The notes: generated by a model from the letters alone, not told the origin. A stretch of 64,000 nucleotides of DNA from Bacteroidales bacterium (GCA_016707785.1 JADJGZ010000001.1:186001-250000), one strand, 5' to 3'; positions 1 through 8,675 are shown, numbered from the stretch's first letter. Translations and numbers: made by a program.

Positions 1-300
1 TTGATGAAAGGATCGGATCAATCCTGTAAATCTTTCATCATAGGCATCCGTATAGAATCCATACTCCTCGAAACCTCCAGGAATAGCCAGAGCATCAAAA
101 TTATCGGGTTGGATATCTTCAATAAGATGATCCACGATGAACTTCTGATGAAAGGCGCTGTTAATCTCTTTTCTCAAACCACAGCTTTTTAATTCAGTGG
201 AATGATCTCCGTCAACTAAATTCCAGCCTATAACATCAATAAAGGCACTGGCTTCAAGTACTTCAAATCCTTCGGCCAGAAGCAACAGAACTCTTTTCAT
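1..300 (-). CDS. DJ-1/PfpI family protein (5' part, cut by window edge)
   Basis: This frame starts at the ATG read from 300 down to 298 and stays open to base 1, giving the first 100 residues. The N-terminus (MKRVLLLLAEGFEVLEAS) and the segment ALAIPGGFEEYG near residues 75-87 are typical of the DJ-1/PfpI (class I glutamine-amidotransferase-like) superfamily, close to the ThiJ/YajL branch. The expected nucleophilic Cys elbow would lie beyond the window, so catalytic competence cannot be judged. Likely roles in the family are glyoxalase, deglycase or chaperone activity; I cannot choose between them. It is the next same-strand gene after the DUF3857 pair but lies about 400 bp of repeat-rich DNA away. 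Confidence 0.85.
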   Translation of the reverse strand, partial: MKRVLLLLAEGFEVLEASAFIDVIGWNLVDGDHSTELKSCGLRKEINSAFHQKFIVDHLIEDIQPDNFDALAIPGGFEEYGFYTDAYDERFTGLIRSFHQ

Positions 301-698
301 TTATGAGCAGATTTTTTGTAAATTTAAATAAATCAAGTGATATGAAGATGGGGAGGATTCGTGGGGACTTTAAAATGCAGAATGAAAAGTGTAAAATGAA
401 AAGTGCAAAATGCAAAATGATAAATCAAAAATGAAAAATATTCAACTCAGAATAAGAATGAAAATGAAAATCGCCTGAAGATTTTGGGTTTTGTGATAAG
501 ATAAGTTCAATTACTCATGAGAATTTAACTGTTGACACCTAAAATGAATAATATTTAACACAGAATAATGAATGAAAAGTAAAGATTATATAGATTTTGT
601 TTTGTGTTAGATTTGGTAACCTTTTAGGATTAACTGTGAAACGAATATTTAACACAGAATAACGAATGAAAAAGTAAGAAGCTAACAAAACAGAGATC
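301..698. repeat. Repeat-rich gap with degenerate A-rich repeats and a threefold direct repeat
   Basis: No gene is seen here. Bases about 370-440 are a degenerate array of short A-rich units built on AAAATG, AAAAGTG and CAAAATG, like the gap at 14.7-15.0 kb. A longer direct repeat of about 32-35 bp with core AATATTTAACACAGAATAA followed by GAATGAAAA occurs three times, at about 437-468 (diverged), 550-584 and 644-679. The gap separates two genes read in the same (minus) direction. Confidence 0.6.
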
Positions 699-2663
699 TT
701 AAGGCTTTTTTGCGATGACTAATTTTTCATTTCCTTTCTTTGTAATATCCTTGAAATAGGATTTTATCCTTTGGTACTCTGATGAGTAATAAATAGGATT
801 CTTAAAGAAATATGCAAAATTGACAATCATATTGTTTCCTTCGACTTTGGCATCATAGGACAATTCAAAGAGATCATTCGAGATTGAATAAGGAGAAGGG
901 AGGAAATCAACATCATAGCCTTCAGGTATTTCAATGATAGAATAATAATATCGCCTTTGAGGATAAATCAAATCTACCGGATAAGCCCTGTTTGGCTGTA
1001 TTAGGGGATTGGTGGTCATTACTTCTTCCGGGAAAGGTGTAATGTACAGCTTATTGTTGACCTGTTCCAGTTTACCAAGGGCAGTGTATTCGATCTTGAA
1101 TTTTTGCGAACGATTAATGAAATTTTCAACATGAATGGAACTATCGGGAACTAGGTACTGCTCAGTTTCAGGCTTATCGAGAAATTTTCGGACATCATTG
1201 CGGTACCTGTTTCTCATTTTCAGGGCATCATACTCAGAAAGACTAATTTTTACTTCTGAACTGAAATTACCATCCTTTATTTTCATCTGGAAACTTGTTC
1301 GTGTATCACTTACGGTGAGACTTTCAAGTCCGATCCATACTACCTGGCCTTTTCCTGTTTCCTTAATCAGTAATCCTTTATCATTGATACATCTGGGGGG
1401 AATTCTATCGTTCTGAAGTAAGACTTCTGTGGCATCTGACAACACGGTTTTACCCTCAATTGTAGCTGCTATTACAACATAGTCGAAGAAATGCAGAAAA
1501 GGGAAATCACTTTTTATTCTGCCATTCTCGCGTGTGCTCACAAGCAGGGGATAGGCTTCAATCCCGGCTGCGTTTAAAAGTCCGACTGTGAATAAGTTGA
1601 TCTCCGCTGAATTTCCAAATTTGTCCTTTACCAGTTCAGAAACAGATTTTCTTGCATACTTGCTCTTGGTCTTATTCCAGTTGAAATTTGCCTTAACAAA
1701 GCTGATAATCGTGTCAAACCTGGTTTGAGGTGAAAGGGTCATGAGTACAGGTAGATTAAACAAATCGTCTGCCTCCTTTTCACTCTTTTTTGCAAATTTC
1801 CCAAAATCATTATTCTTTAGGAGGTCTTTGATCATTTCCGGCCATGTGGTCAGTATTTGTAGTGAGCCACCTGAGGGATAATTAATTTTGTCGAGCTGGA
1901 AATCTATCTTCATTACATAATCGTTGTATGAAGTGATGAATTCCTCATCCCCGAATGCTGCCACGTTTTTCATCACATACTTGTGAACAAGATTATAGTA
2001 GCTGACACTTCCCAGCTGGCGGGCATTGCCAGGTTCCTGGAAAGAATTTTGTTGGGTAAACTTAGTGGCACCTTGTAAAATCCATGAATATTCGTAGAAA
2101 GGAATCATCTTTACCTGGTATTCACTGTAAACAACAGGGATTCTCCATTGAAACTCCCAATCTCTCAGATTAAAAAGGTATTGAGAACGTATTGAATATC
2201 GCAACTCAATTACAGATCCGTCCTTAACATCCGGCATGGCAAATTTCCTGGAATACCAGAATTCATTTACTTTTTCATCATGATAATCTTCCTTATTCAG
2301 CTCTGTGACCTGGCGTTTCCCATTTTCAACATTATAAGTGAAAGCTTTTAGATCAAATATTTTCTCAAATATGTTCCCTTCCCGATAAAATGGAATTTCA
2401 ATTTCTGCCCATCGAATTCCGGTCTGATTAAGGATTTTAATTCGGGTAGTTCTTTCAAAAAGAACTTCAAAGCCATCATCTGTATGAATGAATTCAGATT
2501 TCCCCAGGTCATATAATACAACAGCACCGGCAGATTTATCCAATGCATAAGTTGTCATTTCGAGCTCCTCTCCCGGGATTTTACCAAATTCCCTGGGAGA
2601 ATCCTGCGCATTTATGGATGAGATATACAAAATAAAAATGAAAAGAAAACTGAAGCATCTCAT
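699..2663 (-). CDS. Secreted DUF3857-type protein with degenerate transglutaminase-like domain
   Basis: About 654 residues. I start at the ATG at 2663 because it gives a compact signal peptide (MRCFSFLFIFILYISSINAQ) and sits 4 bp after the upstream gene's stop; a longer frame from 2705 would overlap that gene and weaken the signal. An N-terminal DUF3857-like beta region (roughly residues 30-270) is followed by a transglutaminase-like core (about 310-420) and a C-terminal DUF3858-like region. In the core, the catalytic segment reads KFGNSAEIN where its neighbour has KYGDCKALS, so the catalytic Cys position is Ser352. The His position aligns with Tyr (FDYVVIAA against FNHIILCV), while the Asp is kept. 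It is probably a non-catalytic partner of the upstream protein, exported to the periplasm or surface. The pairing suggests a shared envelope role; the substrate is unknown. Confidence 0.85.
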   Translation of the reverse strand: MRCFSFLFIFILYISSINAQDSPREFGKIPGEELEMTTYALDKSAGAVVLYDLGKSEFIHTDDGFEVLFERTTRIKILNQTGIRWAEIEIPFYREGNIFEKIFDLKAFTYNVENGKRQVTELNKEDYHDEKVNEFWYSRKFAMPDVKDGSVIELRYSIRSQYLFNLRDWEFQWRIPVVYSEYQVKMIPFYEYSWILQGATKFTQQNSFQEPGNARQLGSVSYYNLVHKYVMKNVAAFGDEEFITSYNDYVMKIDFQLDKINYPSGGSLQILTTWPEMIKDLLKNNDFGKFAKKSEKEADDLFNLPVLMTLSPQTRFDTIISFVKANFNWNKTKSKYARKSVSELVKDKFGNSAEINLFTVGLLNAAGIEAYPLLVSTRENGRIKSDFPFLHFFDYVVIAATIEGKTVLSDATEVLLQNDRIPPRCINDKGLLIKETGKGQVVWIGLESLTVSDTRTSFQMKIKDGNFSSEVKISLSEYDALKMRNRYRNDVRKFLDKPETEQYLVPDSSIHVENFINRSQKFKIEYTALGKLEQVNNKLYITPFPEEVMTTNPLIQPNRAYPVDLIYPQRRYYYSIIEIPEGYDVDFLPSPYSISNDLFELSYDAKVEGNNMIVNFAYFFKNPIYYSSEYQRIKSYFKDITKKGNEKLVIAKKP

Positions 2664-2667
2664 GCAA

Positions 2668-4518
2668 TCAGGGTTTTTGAAGTACGATATGTGCTGAATT
2701 TTCATAGGAAATTATTTTTGTAATGAACTCATAGAATGCTTTATAGGAACTCCTGGGGTAATTACCCTGGTTGAGTAGGAAGGTCTTGATAACTCTTAAA
2801 TTACCCTCCTGATAATTATATGAGAGGCCATATTCGCCAAATTCCGATTCCATTAAAATATTATCCGGTATAGGTGGCTGATTGCGATGTGGCGGCAAAG
2901 CATAGTAGAGAGTATCAGTTTTATATATTGGAAAATCAATCTGAAGTGGTAACCTGCGTTTCTCATTTTTTTCAGGCATCTGAATTTCGAAGGGTATAAG
3001 GTTTACCAGGATATCCTTGCCATAGTATTTGAAAATCTCGTCAGTGATGGCATTCGCTTTTAATTGAATGAATGTGCTATCCCGAGGTTGAACCATAAGT
3101 TGAAAGGTATCCAGTTGAAGCTTTATTCCATTGAATCTTTTTCTCAACTCCTTTTCCAATATATTCTCAGGGACAAATTTTTTATAATTCAGTAATTCAG
3201 TGTATTCGTTCCCTCTGTATATGTTATCAATTCCAACTGTTGTAATATTACCTTCTTCCTGGTAACTGACATGAAAAGTCCTGCTATTGAGCACCTCAAA
3301 AGGTTGTAAAGCCGGGATCCTGCTTAAAAAGCTCCTATTTCCATTCACTACTAGTACATCTCGGTTTTGGATAAAAGTGCCTTGATAATCAAACGCTTCA
3401 ATACTGGTACAGTCAAGCCACAGTGTATCCTGTTCAATCGGGACACATAAAATGATATGGTTAAATTGCTGAGAAGGGAATGAACGGTCCAAAGGTTCAA
3501 TTTCTGTTCCTGCATTTATCTTCGTGTAGAATGACGGGATTCCAACTTCATCAAGGATTGCTCTGAAATAAACAGAAAGTGCTTTACAATCTCCATATTT
3601 CTTTTTGGCAACATAGGAAGCAGGATAGGGTTTGAATCCGCCGGTCTTAATGCTGATATTGATATACCTTGTTTCATCCTGAAGGAAATGATACAGTTTC
3701 CGGATAATCGCTTTTTTATCCGTCATATTCATAACTAACTGATGGATTCTAAAGATTTCATCCTCTGGAAGGTCATTAAGGTCTTTAAGCAATGAGGCTT
3801 GCCATCTGCCGAAAAACTGCCAGTTTTCAGAAGACCCGGATTCTTCATAGGTAAATTTCAAGGGCATTATACTCACCTGGGGTTGAAATCGTGCAGCAGA
3901 AGGAGCATATTTCTCTTCTTCCAATTTACCGGAATAGGACGCTCTCCAGTGATAGATCGTGCTATTCTTCAGGCTATCCACCCTGAAGGAATCAGTATTA
4001 TGATGGATGTACGCAATTTTAAAGTCAACAGGAAGATCAACTTTAAGTAAAGCAAGTCGGGTCGGAACATCATTGCTGAGCACCGGGGTCCATTCTTCCA
4101 GTTGCAGGAATTCCTTCTGGACGTAAGTATATGAATATCGCAGTCTATAAGGATAAATGTTATGCTTAAGAGTAAATTCCTTAATAAAATGATCTTCATA
4201 TAATGAGATTTCAGAGATATTACTCCGTTCAGTAATATCACTCTTACTCAGCTTTTTGATGGTTTTTCCCAGGGTATCTGTAATTGATGCCTGTATGTCC
4301 GTAATCTTTACCATCCTTGAATATGGAATCTGAACCTTGGTAAATCGTTCTCCAGCCCGGTTATTTACCTGGATTTCAAAGGCTTCATCATGCAAAAGAT
4401 ATACATCATCAAAATGAATGGAGGTTTCCTGCCGGATTAATTCTGCCGGAAATTCCTGGCCATGAGAATAAAGTGAGATCCAACAAAACAAGAAAATGGA
4501 TAATATCAAACGATCCAT
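2668..4518 (-). CDS. Secreted DUF3857 / transglutaminase-like protein
   Basis: 616 residues with a signal peptide (MDRLILSIFLFCWISLYSHG). The N-terminal DUF3857 region is followed by a transglutaminase-like core in which a plausible triad is visible: Cys311 in KYGDCKALS, His354 in FNHIIL and Asp369 in WLDCTS. The C-terminal part is DUF3858-like beta structure. The family is common in Bacteroidota and the biochemical role is not established; a cysteine amidase, protease or transglutaminase on an envelope substrate is the inference. It is the first gene of a two-gene operon with the catalytically degenerate paralogue starting 4 bp downstream. A TAnnTTTG-like box lies just upstream, directly next to an octamer repeat array. 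Confidence 0.9.
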   Translation of the reverse strand: MDRLILSIFLFCWISLYSHGQEFPAELIRQETSIHFDDVYLLHDEAFEIQVNNRAGERFTKVQIPYSRMVKITDIQASITDTLGKTIKKLSKSDITERSNISEISLYEDHFIKEFTLKHNIYPYRLRYSYTYVQKEFLQLEEWTPVLSNDVPTRLALLKVDLPVDFKIAYIHHNTDSFRVDSLKNSTIYHWRASYSGKLEEEKYAPSAARFQPQVSIMPLKFTYEESGSSENWQFFGRWQASLLKDLNDLPEDEIFRIHQLVMNMTDKKAIIRKLYHFLQDETRYINISIKTGGFKPYPASYVAKKKYGDCKALSVYFRAILDEVGIPSFYTKINAGTEIEPLDRSFPSQQFNHIILCVPIEQDTLWLDCTSIEAFDYQGTFIQNRDVLVVNGNRSFLSRIPALQPFEVLNSRTFHVSYQEEGNITTVGIDNIYRGNEYTELLNYKKFVPENILEKELRKRFNGIKLQLDTFQLMVQPRDSTFIQLKANAITDEIFKYYGKDILVNLIPFEIQMPEKNEKRRLPLQIDFPIYKTDTLYYALPPHRNQPPIPDNILMESEFGEYGLSYNYQEGNLRVIKTFLLNQGNYPRSSYKAFYEFITKIISYENSAHIVLQKP

Positions 4519-4545
4519 AGAAAAAATGAAATTATTTACAAGAAA

Positions 4546-4553
4546 CGAATGTA
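4546..4553 (-). promoter_or_regulatory. Putative -7 element TACATTCG
   Basis: Seven of eight positions match TAnnTTTG. It lies 28 bp before the DUF3857 gene start at 4518. A TTG inside the adjacent octamer array lies 19 bp upstream, a plausible -33 element. Confidence 0.45.
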
Positions 4554-4636
4554 CATTAATTTGTCAATTCGACAATTCGACAATTCGACAATTTTAAATT
4601 TGAAAATTTGAAAATTTGAAAATGAAAGATGGTGCA
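4554..4636 (-). repeat. Octamer arrays AATTGTCG and TTTTCAAA (locus A)
   Basis: Read on the minus strand, three TTTTCAAA-type units lie within 4597-4636, followed by four AATTGTCG-type units (4593-4562, the last AATTGACA) and a degenerate fifth unit AATTAATG (4561-4554) that touches the -7 box. The 40-bp block 4597-4636 matches the reverse complement of 21176-21215 at 37 of 40 positions, so these are copies of one dispersed element rather than chance low complexity. Confidence 0.85.
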
Positions 4637-4681
4637 TTCTACTTTATCTGTCGTTCAAAATGACATTAGTCGACTTCAGAC

Positions 4682-4870
4682 CTTCACTCTAGCTCACTTT
4701 AGTTAAATCCAGTTGCTTTAGTTCACTTTAGCTCACTCTAGTTCACTCTAGTTCACTTTAGCTCACTCTAGTTCACTTTAGCTCACTTTAGCTCACTTTA
4801 GTTCACTTTAGCTCACTCTAGTTCACTTTAGCTCACTTTAGTTCACTCTAGCTCACTCTAGCTCACTTTA
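4682..4870 (-). repeat. Phased 10-bp tandem array (TARAGTGARC), locus A
   Basis: On the plus strand the unit is GYTCACTYTA. Fifteen consecutive units from 4721 to 4870 keep exact 10-bp spacing, and about four degenerate units extend to 4682. Variation is confined to two C/T positions. In the minus direction the array begins at the end of the small reading frame 5040-4858, whose last codons and TAG stop are supplied by the first repeat unit. The unit places stop codons in all six frames within 30 bp. There are no spacers, so it is not CRISPR. Confidence 0.95.
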
Positions 4871-5040
4871 TTTCCCTTTAGAATACCGGTTAAACTTTTG
4901 ACTTCCTGGATTGTTTTTAAATGATATTCATGCTGAGAAACCTGAATCATTCTTTCAACAGCTAAATTCGTCTTTTTACTGAATTTAGGTTTCATGTTTG
5001 GAAGACTTGATTTTACTTTGTCATGTCTTTTTATGTGCAT
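4858..5040 (-). CDS. Small hypothetical protein ending inside the decamer array
   Basis: A 60-codon frame encoding a basic protein with many Lys residues and no recognised domain. Its last residues (KVS) and the TAG stop come from the first decamer unit. It starts at an ATG 58 bp from the divergent MFS start codon. I see no convincing promoter or ribosome-binding site. It may be a real short gene, a 3' remnant of a gene whose end was replaced by the repeat, or chance. The arrangement mirrors the macroglobulin gene, whose stop codon also lies in the first repeat of the second array. Confidence 0.3.
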   Translation of the reverse strand: MHIKRHDKVKSSLPNMKPKFSKKTNLAVERMIQVSQHEYHLKTIQEVKSLTGILKGNKVS

Positions 5041-5098
5041 AATGAAGCAGTTATAAATTAAGATTCAGAATTGTAGAATAATATTGTTTGGAATTGTC

Positions 5099-6334
5099 AT
5101 GTTAAATAATCGTAAGCCCGCACTGGGATTTATTTTTATAACCCTTTTATTGGATGTAATTGGTTTTGGTATTATTATTCCGGTGATACCGAAGTATATT
5201 AGTCATCTCCTTGGCAGTGACCTTAGCAATGCCTCTATCTATAGCGGATGGCTGATGTTTTCCTTTTCCATCATGCAATTCATTTTCGCCCCGATACTGG
5301 GAGGACTCAGTGATCGCTACGGGCGCAGGCCTGTGCTGTTGGTTTCTTTATTCGGGTTTGGATTGAACTATATCCTTCTGGCTTTTGCACCTAGCATTGG
5401 CTGGCTGTTCCTGGGACGAATCCTTGCAGGTATCTGTGGGGCAAGTTTTACTACGGCTTCAGCTTATGTGGCCGATATCAGTTCTCCTGAAAAAAGGACA
5501 CAAAATTTTGGACTTATTGGTGCTGCCTTTGGGCTGGGATTTATCATTGGGCCTGTCCTTGGTGGTGTTTTAGGGCAATACGGAATGCGATTGCCATTCA
5601 TTGTAGCTGCAGGACTTACATTTCTTAATTGGATTTACGGATATTTCGTTCTGCCCGAATCACTTGACAAGTCCAACAGGCGACCATTTGATTTAAAACG
5701 GGCCAATCCTTTGGGAGCCTTAATGCATTTACGCAAATATCCCGTAATCTCAGGAATGATAGGCTCTCTGATCTTTGTTTATATTGCTGGATTTGCAACT
5801 CAGAGCACCTGGACCTTCTTTACTATGGAAGCTTTTCACTGGAATGAAGCACAGGTAGGGTATTCACTTGGACTTGTCGGATTGTTGATGGCGATTGTTC
5901 AGGGAGGACTCACAAGAGTGCTGAACCCGAGGCTGGGAAATATAAATTCTATCTATGTGGGACTGGGGTTTTATTTTGTTGGGATGTTGCTTATATCCTT
6001 AGCCCCTGAAGCATGGATGTTATATTTCATCATGATACCTTTAAGTCTGGGTGGAATTGCCAATCCTGCCTTGCAAAGTATCATATCAAACCAGGTACCT
6101 TCCAATGAGCAGGGTGAACTTCAGGGAGCATTAACCAGCCTGATGAGTGTAACCTCCATCATTGGCCCGGTGTTGATGACCGGATTGTTTTCTTATTTTA
6201 CCACCAAAAACGCCCCGATTTACTTTCCGGGAGCACCTTTTATGATGGCAGCCATCCTGATAGTTTTAAGTGCGCTTTTTGCCATCCGAACTTTGACATC
6301 ACTCCGGCATAAAACGAAAAATATCAATCCTTGA
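5099..6334 (+). CDS. MFS exporter, TetA-like DHA1 family
   Basis: 411 residues from the ATG at 5099; a TTG 15 bp upstream is a weaker alternative. Twelve hydrophobic segments are visible. The cytoplasmic loop after TM2 carries the MFS motif A as GGLSDRYGRRPVLL, and TM5 carries the antiporter motif C as GLGFIIGPVLGG. An early Asp (LLLDVIGFGIIIPVIP) matches the TetA/TCR subfamily. Known members are proton-coupled drug/H+ antiporters of the inner membrane. The substrate cannot be read from sequence, and housekeeping TetA-like exporters are common, so this should not be called a tetracycline-resistance gene. It is a single gene, convergent with the next one. Confidence 0.9.
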   Translation: MLNNRKPALGFIFITLLLDVIGFGIIIPVIPKYISHLLGSDLSNASIYSGWLMFSFSIMQFIFAPILGGLSDRYGRRPVLLVSLFGFGLNYILLAFAPSIGWLFLGRILAGICGASFTTASAYVADISSPEKRTQNFGLIGAAFGLGFIIGPVLGGVLGQYGMRLPFIVAAGLTFLNWIYGYFVLPESLDKSNRRPFDLKRANPLGALMHLRKYPVISGMIGSLIFVYIAGFATQSTWTFFTMEAFHWNEAQVGYSLGLVGLLMAIVQGGLTRVLNPRLGNINSIYVGLGFYFVGMLLISLAPEAWMLYFIMIPLSLGGIANPALQSIISNQVPSNEQGELQGALTSLMSVTSIIGPVLMTGLFSYFTTKNAPIYFPGAPFMMAAILIVLSALFAIRTLTSLRHKTKNINP

Positions 6335-6340
6335 AAACGA

Positions 6341-6383
6341 GCTTAAGATTCAATATCTTAATAATCAGATATTTGATCTAAGC
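6341..6383. terminator. Imperfect hairpin between convergent genes
   Basis: Arms GCTTAAGATTCAATATCT and AGATATTTGATCTAAGC are nearly complementary around a short AT loop, between two convergent stop codons. There is no good T-tract, so it is a weak bidirectional terminator candidate. Confidence 0.35.
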
Positions 6384-6425
6384 TAAAGATATGGGACGAA
6401 AATGAAAGTTCCGGGTGAAAATCAG

Positions 6426-7394
6426 TTAGGGTTGATAGACTTTTAATACCACATTGCCAGTTTTCTGCCCGCTTTCAACATAGCGATAGGCTTCAACAAT
6501 TTCTTCCAAAGTATAATAACGGTCAATCACAGGCCTGAATTCACCTTTTTCAGCTAGTTCTTTTAGAAAAATGAGATCCTGGGTATTGATGGAAGGCATA
6601 GGAAACAAGACCTTCTTCTTGCCCAACAATGGAGTATAAAGCGCCAGGAAAATATTCTCCCAGTTTTTTCCAAGTTCCGTCGAAATATAGATACCCTTGT
6701 CTTTCAGAATGGGTTTGCATCTTCCGAATGAACTTTTACCCACCGCGTCGAAAACAAAATCATAACGCTCACTGGTAAGGGTATAATCCTCTTTCATATA
6801 ATCAATTACAACATCAGCTCCGAGCGACCTGATGAGTTCAATGTTTTTGGTATTACATACAGCCGTAACCCTGGTACCGAAATGTTTCAGCAACTGCACA
6901 GCTGCCGATCCAATTGCACCTGTTGCGCCATAAACCATCACATTCTGACCGGCGGTAACCTTTGCGGCCCTAATATCAGTGAGCGCATAATGACCACCTT
7001 CTGTAAGGCAGGCAGCCTGTTCAAAACTCAAGTTTTTAGGCATATGCACAATAGCTTCATTTTCATGCATCAACATATACTCAGCATGAGCTCCAAACCT
7101 GATATCGTTGTATCCAAAAACTTTGTCGCCGGTTTTAAACAGGCTTACGTTCTCACCAATGGCTTCAATAGTTCCGGCGAACTCATTTCCAAGGGTTTGA
7201 TGTTTTGGACGGAAAATGCCGCTGAACAACCTTGAGATGACATATTCAGCACTTCTGAAGCCACTATCAGTGCGATTTACCGTGGCAGCATACACTTTAA
7301 CCAACACCTCATTTTCTTTAGGTTGCGGCTTTTCAACCTCCATAAGTTTTGCTACTTCCGGGGGGCCATACCGGGTGTGTATAATGGCTTTCAT
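6426..7394 (-). CDS. Zinc-independent MDR-family NAD(P)-dependent oxidoreductase
   Basis: 322 residues with a GroES-like N-terminal domain (about 1-125) and a Rossmann domain whose nucleotide-binding turn is VYGATGAIGSAAVQ (about 148-161). The catalytic and structural zinc Cys clusters of classical alcohol dehydrogenases are absent, placing it with quinone oxidoreductase/enoyl reductase-like MDR enzymes. LGNEFAGTIEAIGENV is the typical substrate-domain signature. The actual substrate is unknown. It is a stand-alone gene, convergent with the MFS exporter. Confidence 0.88.
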   Translation of the reverse strand: MKAIIHTRYGPPEVAKLMEVEKPQPKENEVLVKVYAATVNRTDSGFRSAEYVISRLFSGIFRPKHQTLGNEFAGTIEAIGENVSLFKTGDKVFGYNDIRFGAHAEYMLMHENEAIVHMPKNLSFEQAACLTEGGHYALTDIRAAKVTAGQNVMVYGATGAIGSAAVQLLKHFGTRVTAVCNTKNIELIRSLGADVVIDYMKEDYTLTSERYDFVFDAVGKSSFGRCKPILKDKGIYISTELGKNWENIFLALYTPLLGKKKVLFPMPSINTQDLIFLKELAEKGEFRPVIDRYYTLEEIVEAYRYVESGQKTGNVVLKVYQP

Positions 7395-7533
7395 AGGACA
7401 TTTTGTTTTAAACTTTCAAAAGTTTAGTGATTAAGCTCTTTACCTAAATTAAGAGATTGTCTAAGAATGCAAATTTTAGAATGCGGGCAGCCGGTTGGTT
7501 TCAAGTAACTGTTTAAAATTATTAAAATTTAGT

Positions 7534-7551
7534 CATCCGCCTGAGGCGGAC
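7534..7551. repeat. Short GC-rich palindrome
   Basis: TCCGCCTGAGGCGGA at 7536-7550 is a near-perfect odd palindrome in an AT-rich gap. With its flanks (CATCC...GAC) it resembles the module at 14880-14898 (CATCCGCCAGCTGGCGCAC), so it is a candidate dispersed palindromic repeat. Confidence 0.5.
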
Positions 7552-7625
7552 AGAATTCAGTATTCAGGAATCTGCCCGACTGATAAACTGAGTTTTTTAA
7601 GCTGGATATCTAACGGTCTGGCAGG

Positions 7626-8675
7626 TCAGAATAGAAAAAATGGAACTATTAATTTGAAAACTATTCTGGATTCTGGCTTCTCAAAGAATAGCATTCTTGG
7701 ACAATTTCTTAGTATGTTAACATAATATTTTATTGTCCTCTTAAAGCTTTGAAACACTGCTTTAATATCCTTTAAAGATTCAGGACGATTCGTAGGATAG
7801 GTGCCAACCAGCAAGTAATAACCTCCGTTTTCCCCAAACAGGATCAATTGGCAGATATCCTCATTTGTCAGGGTGCTTCTCCCATAAATTTCCAGACCAT
7901 CAAGGCCATCGAGGGTGCTTTCTACGATTCCTCTTTCTTTTAGCCATTCAAATTTCTGAGGATACTTGCCTAAACGGGAAATACTAAAGATATTACGATC
8001 AGGTATTGGTTGGTTACTATATGATTTATCGGTAATTAACATGGTCTTATCAGCAGAACGGGTAGGAGTGAGGCCATCCCTGTTGAAGAGCATTCCATTT
8101 CCCATCACTCCGACAAATATAAATTGTCCTGCTTTTTCATAAAGACTGTAATCCAATTCATTGCGTGGATCAATCTTGAGGGAAGTGTCAATCGATAAGG
8201 TAAGAAGACTTTGCCTGATAAGTTCCCCGGTTGCGACCGAATCTCTTGGATAAACGCCATTGATAATCAGTGATGAGTTAGATTGTGAGGTGAGAATCAC
8301 AATTTTTGAGAAGTTGGTAGAACTTGAGGACTGGTTAATCTCCATCCAACTGGCTGGTTGTCCACTGATAAGCTTTTCTTCTTTTTTATTCAATTTCATG
8401 CCACTACTGGCAAGCTTTTCAGCACTAAATCCTTTTGCAACTTCAGAGTACTGACCAGGGATTTCAGTAATCATAATCATACATGACGGATCCCCGGGAT
8501 GTTTAAAACCTTTAAATTCTGTGCTTTCAACAAAACCAAGCGGCGGAACCATGGAAACCTTTGTGCCTTTTATGAGGATGGTATTCTCCTGAAATTGATT
8601 TAACTGGCCGGGATTCTGCCCGTTTAATACCCAGGCAGAGATCATTAAAAAAAGAAATATACAGGTTTTCTTCAT
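7626..8675 (-). CDS. Secreted protein with two similar domains, unusual C-terminal extension
   Basis: 349 residues with a signal peptide (MKKTCIFLFLMISAWVLNGQ). Residues about 35-165 and 195-312 look like two copies of one alpha/beta module: each begins with a short secreted-protein-like strand pattern, has a central segment about the protein's 'ease' in a mixed fold (QPASWMEI / LDGLEIYG) and ends in a strand-helix unit (GVYPRDS / GTYPTNRPESLKDI). The overall look is PsbP/Mog1-like, but I cannot assign a family. After FQSFKR, where such a domain would normally end, the frame continues for about 36 atypical residues into intergenic-looking DNA. A one-base shift would give a stop two codons later, so the native end may have been lost. 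Function unknown. Confidence 0.75.
   Translation of the reverse strand: MKKTCIFLFLMISAWVLNGQNPGQLNQFQENTILIKGTKVSMVPPLGFVESTEFKGFKHPGDPSCMIMITEIPGQYSEVAKGFSAEKLASSGMKLNKKEEKLISGQPASWMEINQSSSSTNFSKIVILTSQSNSSLIINGVYPRDSVATGELIRQSLLTLSIDTSLKIDPRNELDYSLYEKAGQFIFVGVMGNGMLFNRDGLTPTRSADKTMLITDKSYSNQPIPDRNIFSISRLGKYPQKFEWLKERGIVESTLDGLDGLEIYGRSTLTNEDICQLILFGENGGYYLLVGTYPTNRPESLKDIKAVFQSFKRTIKYYVNILRNCPRMLFFEKPESRIVFKLIVPFFLF

Noticed and set aside
4682..4870. CRISPR-like array
   Set aside because: Contiguous 10-bp units without spacers and no cas genes nearby.
5099..6334. Tetracycline-resistance gene
   Set aside because: TetA-like MFS family only; no mobile context or diagnostic similarity that would justify a resistance call.
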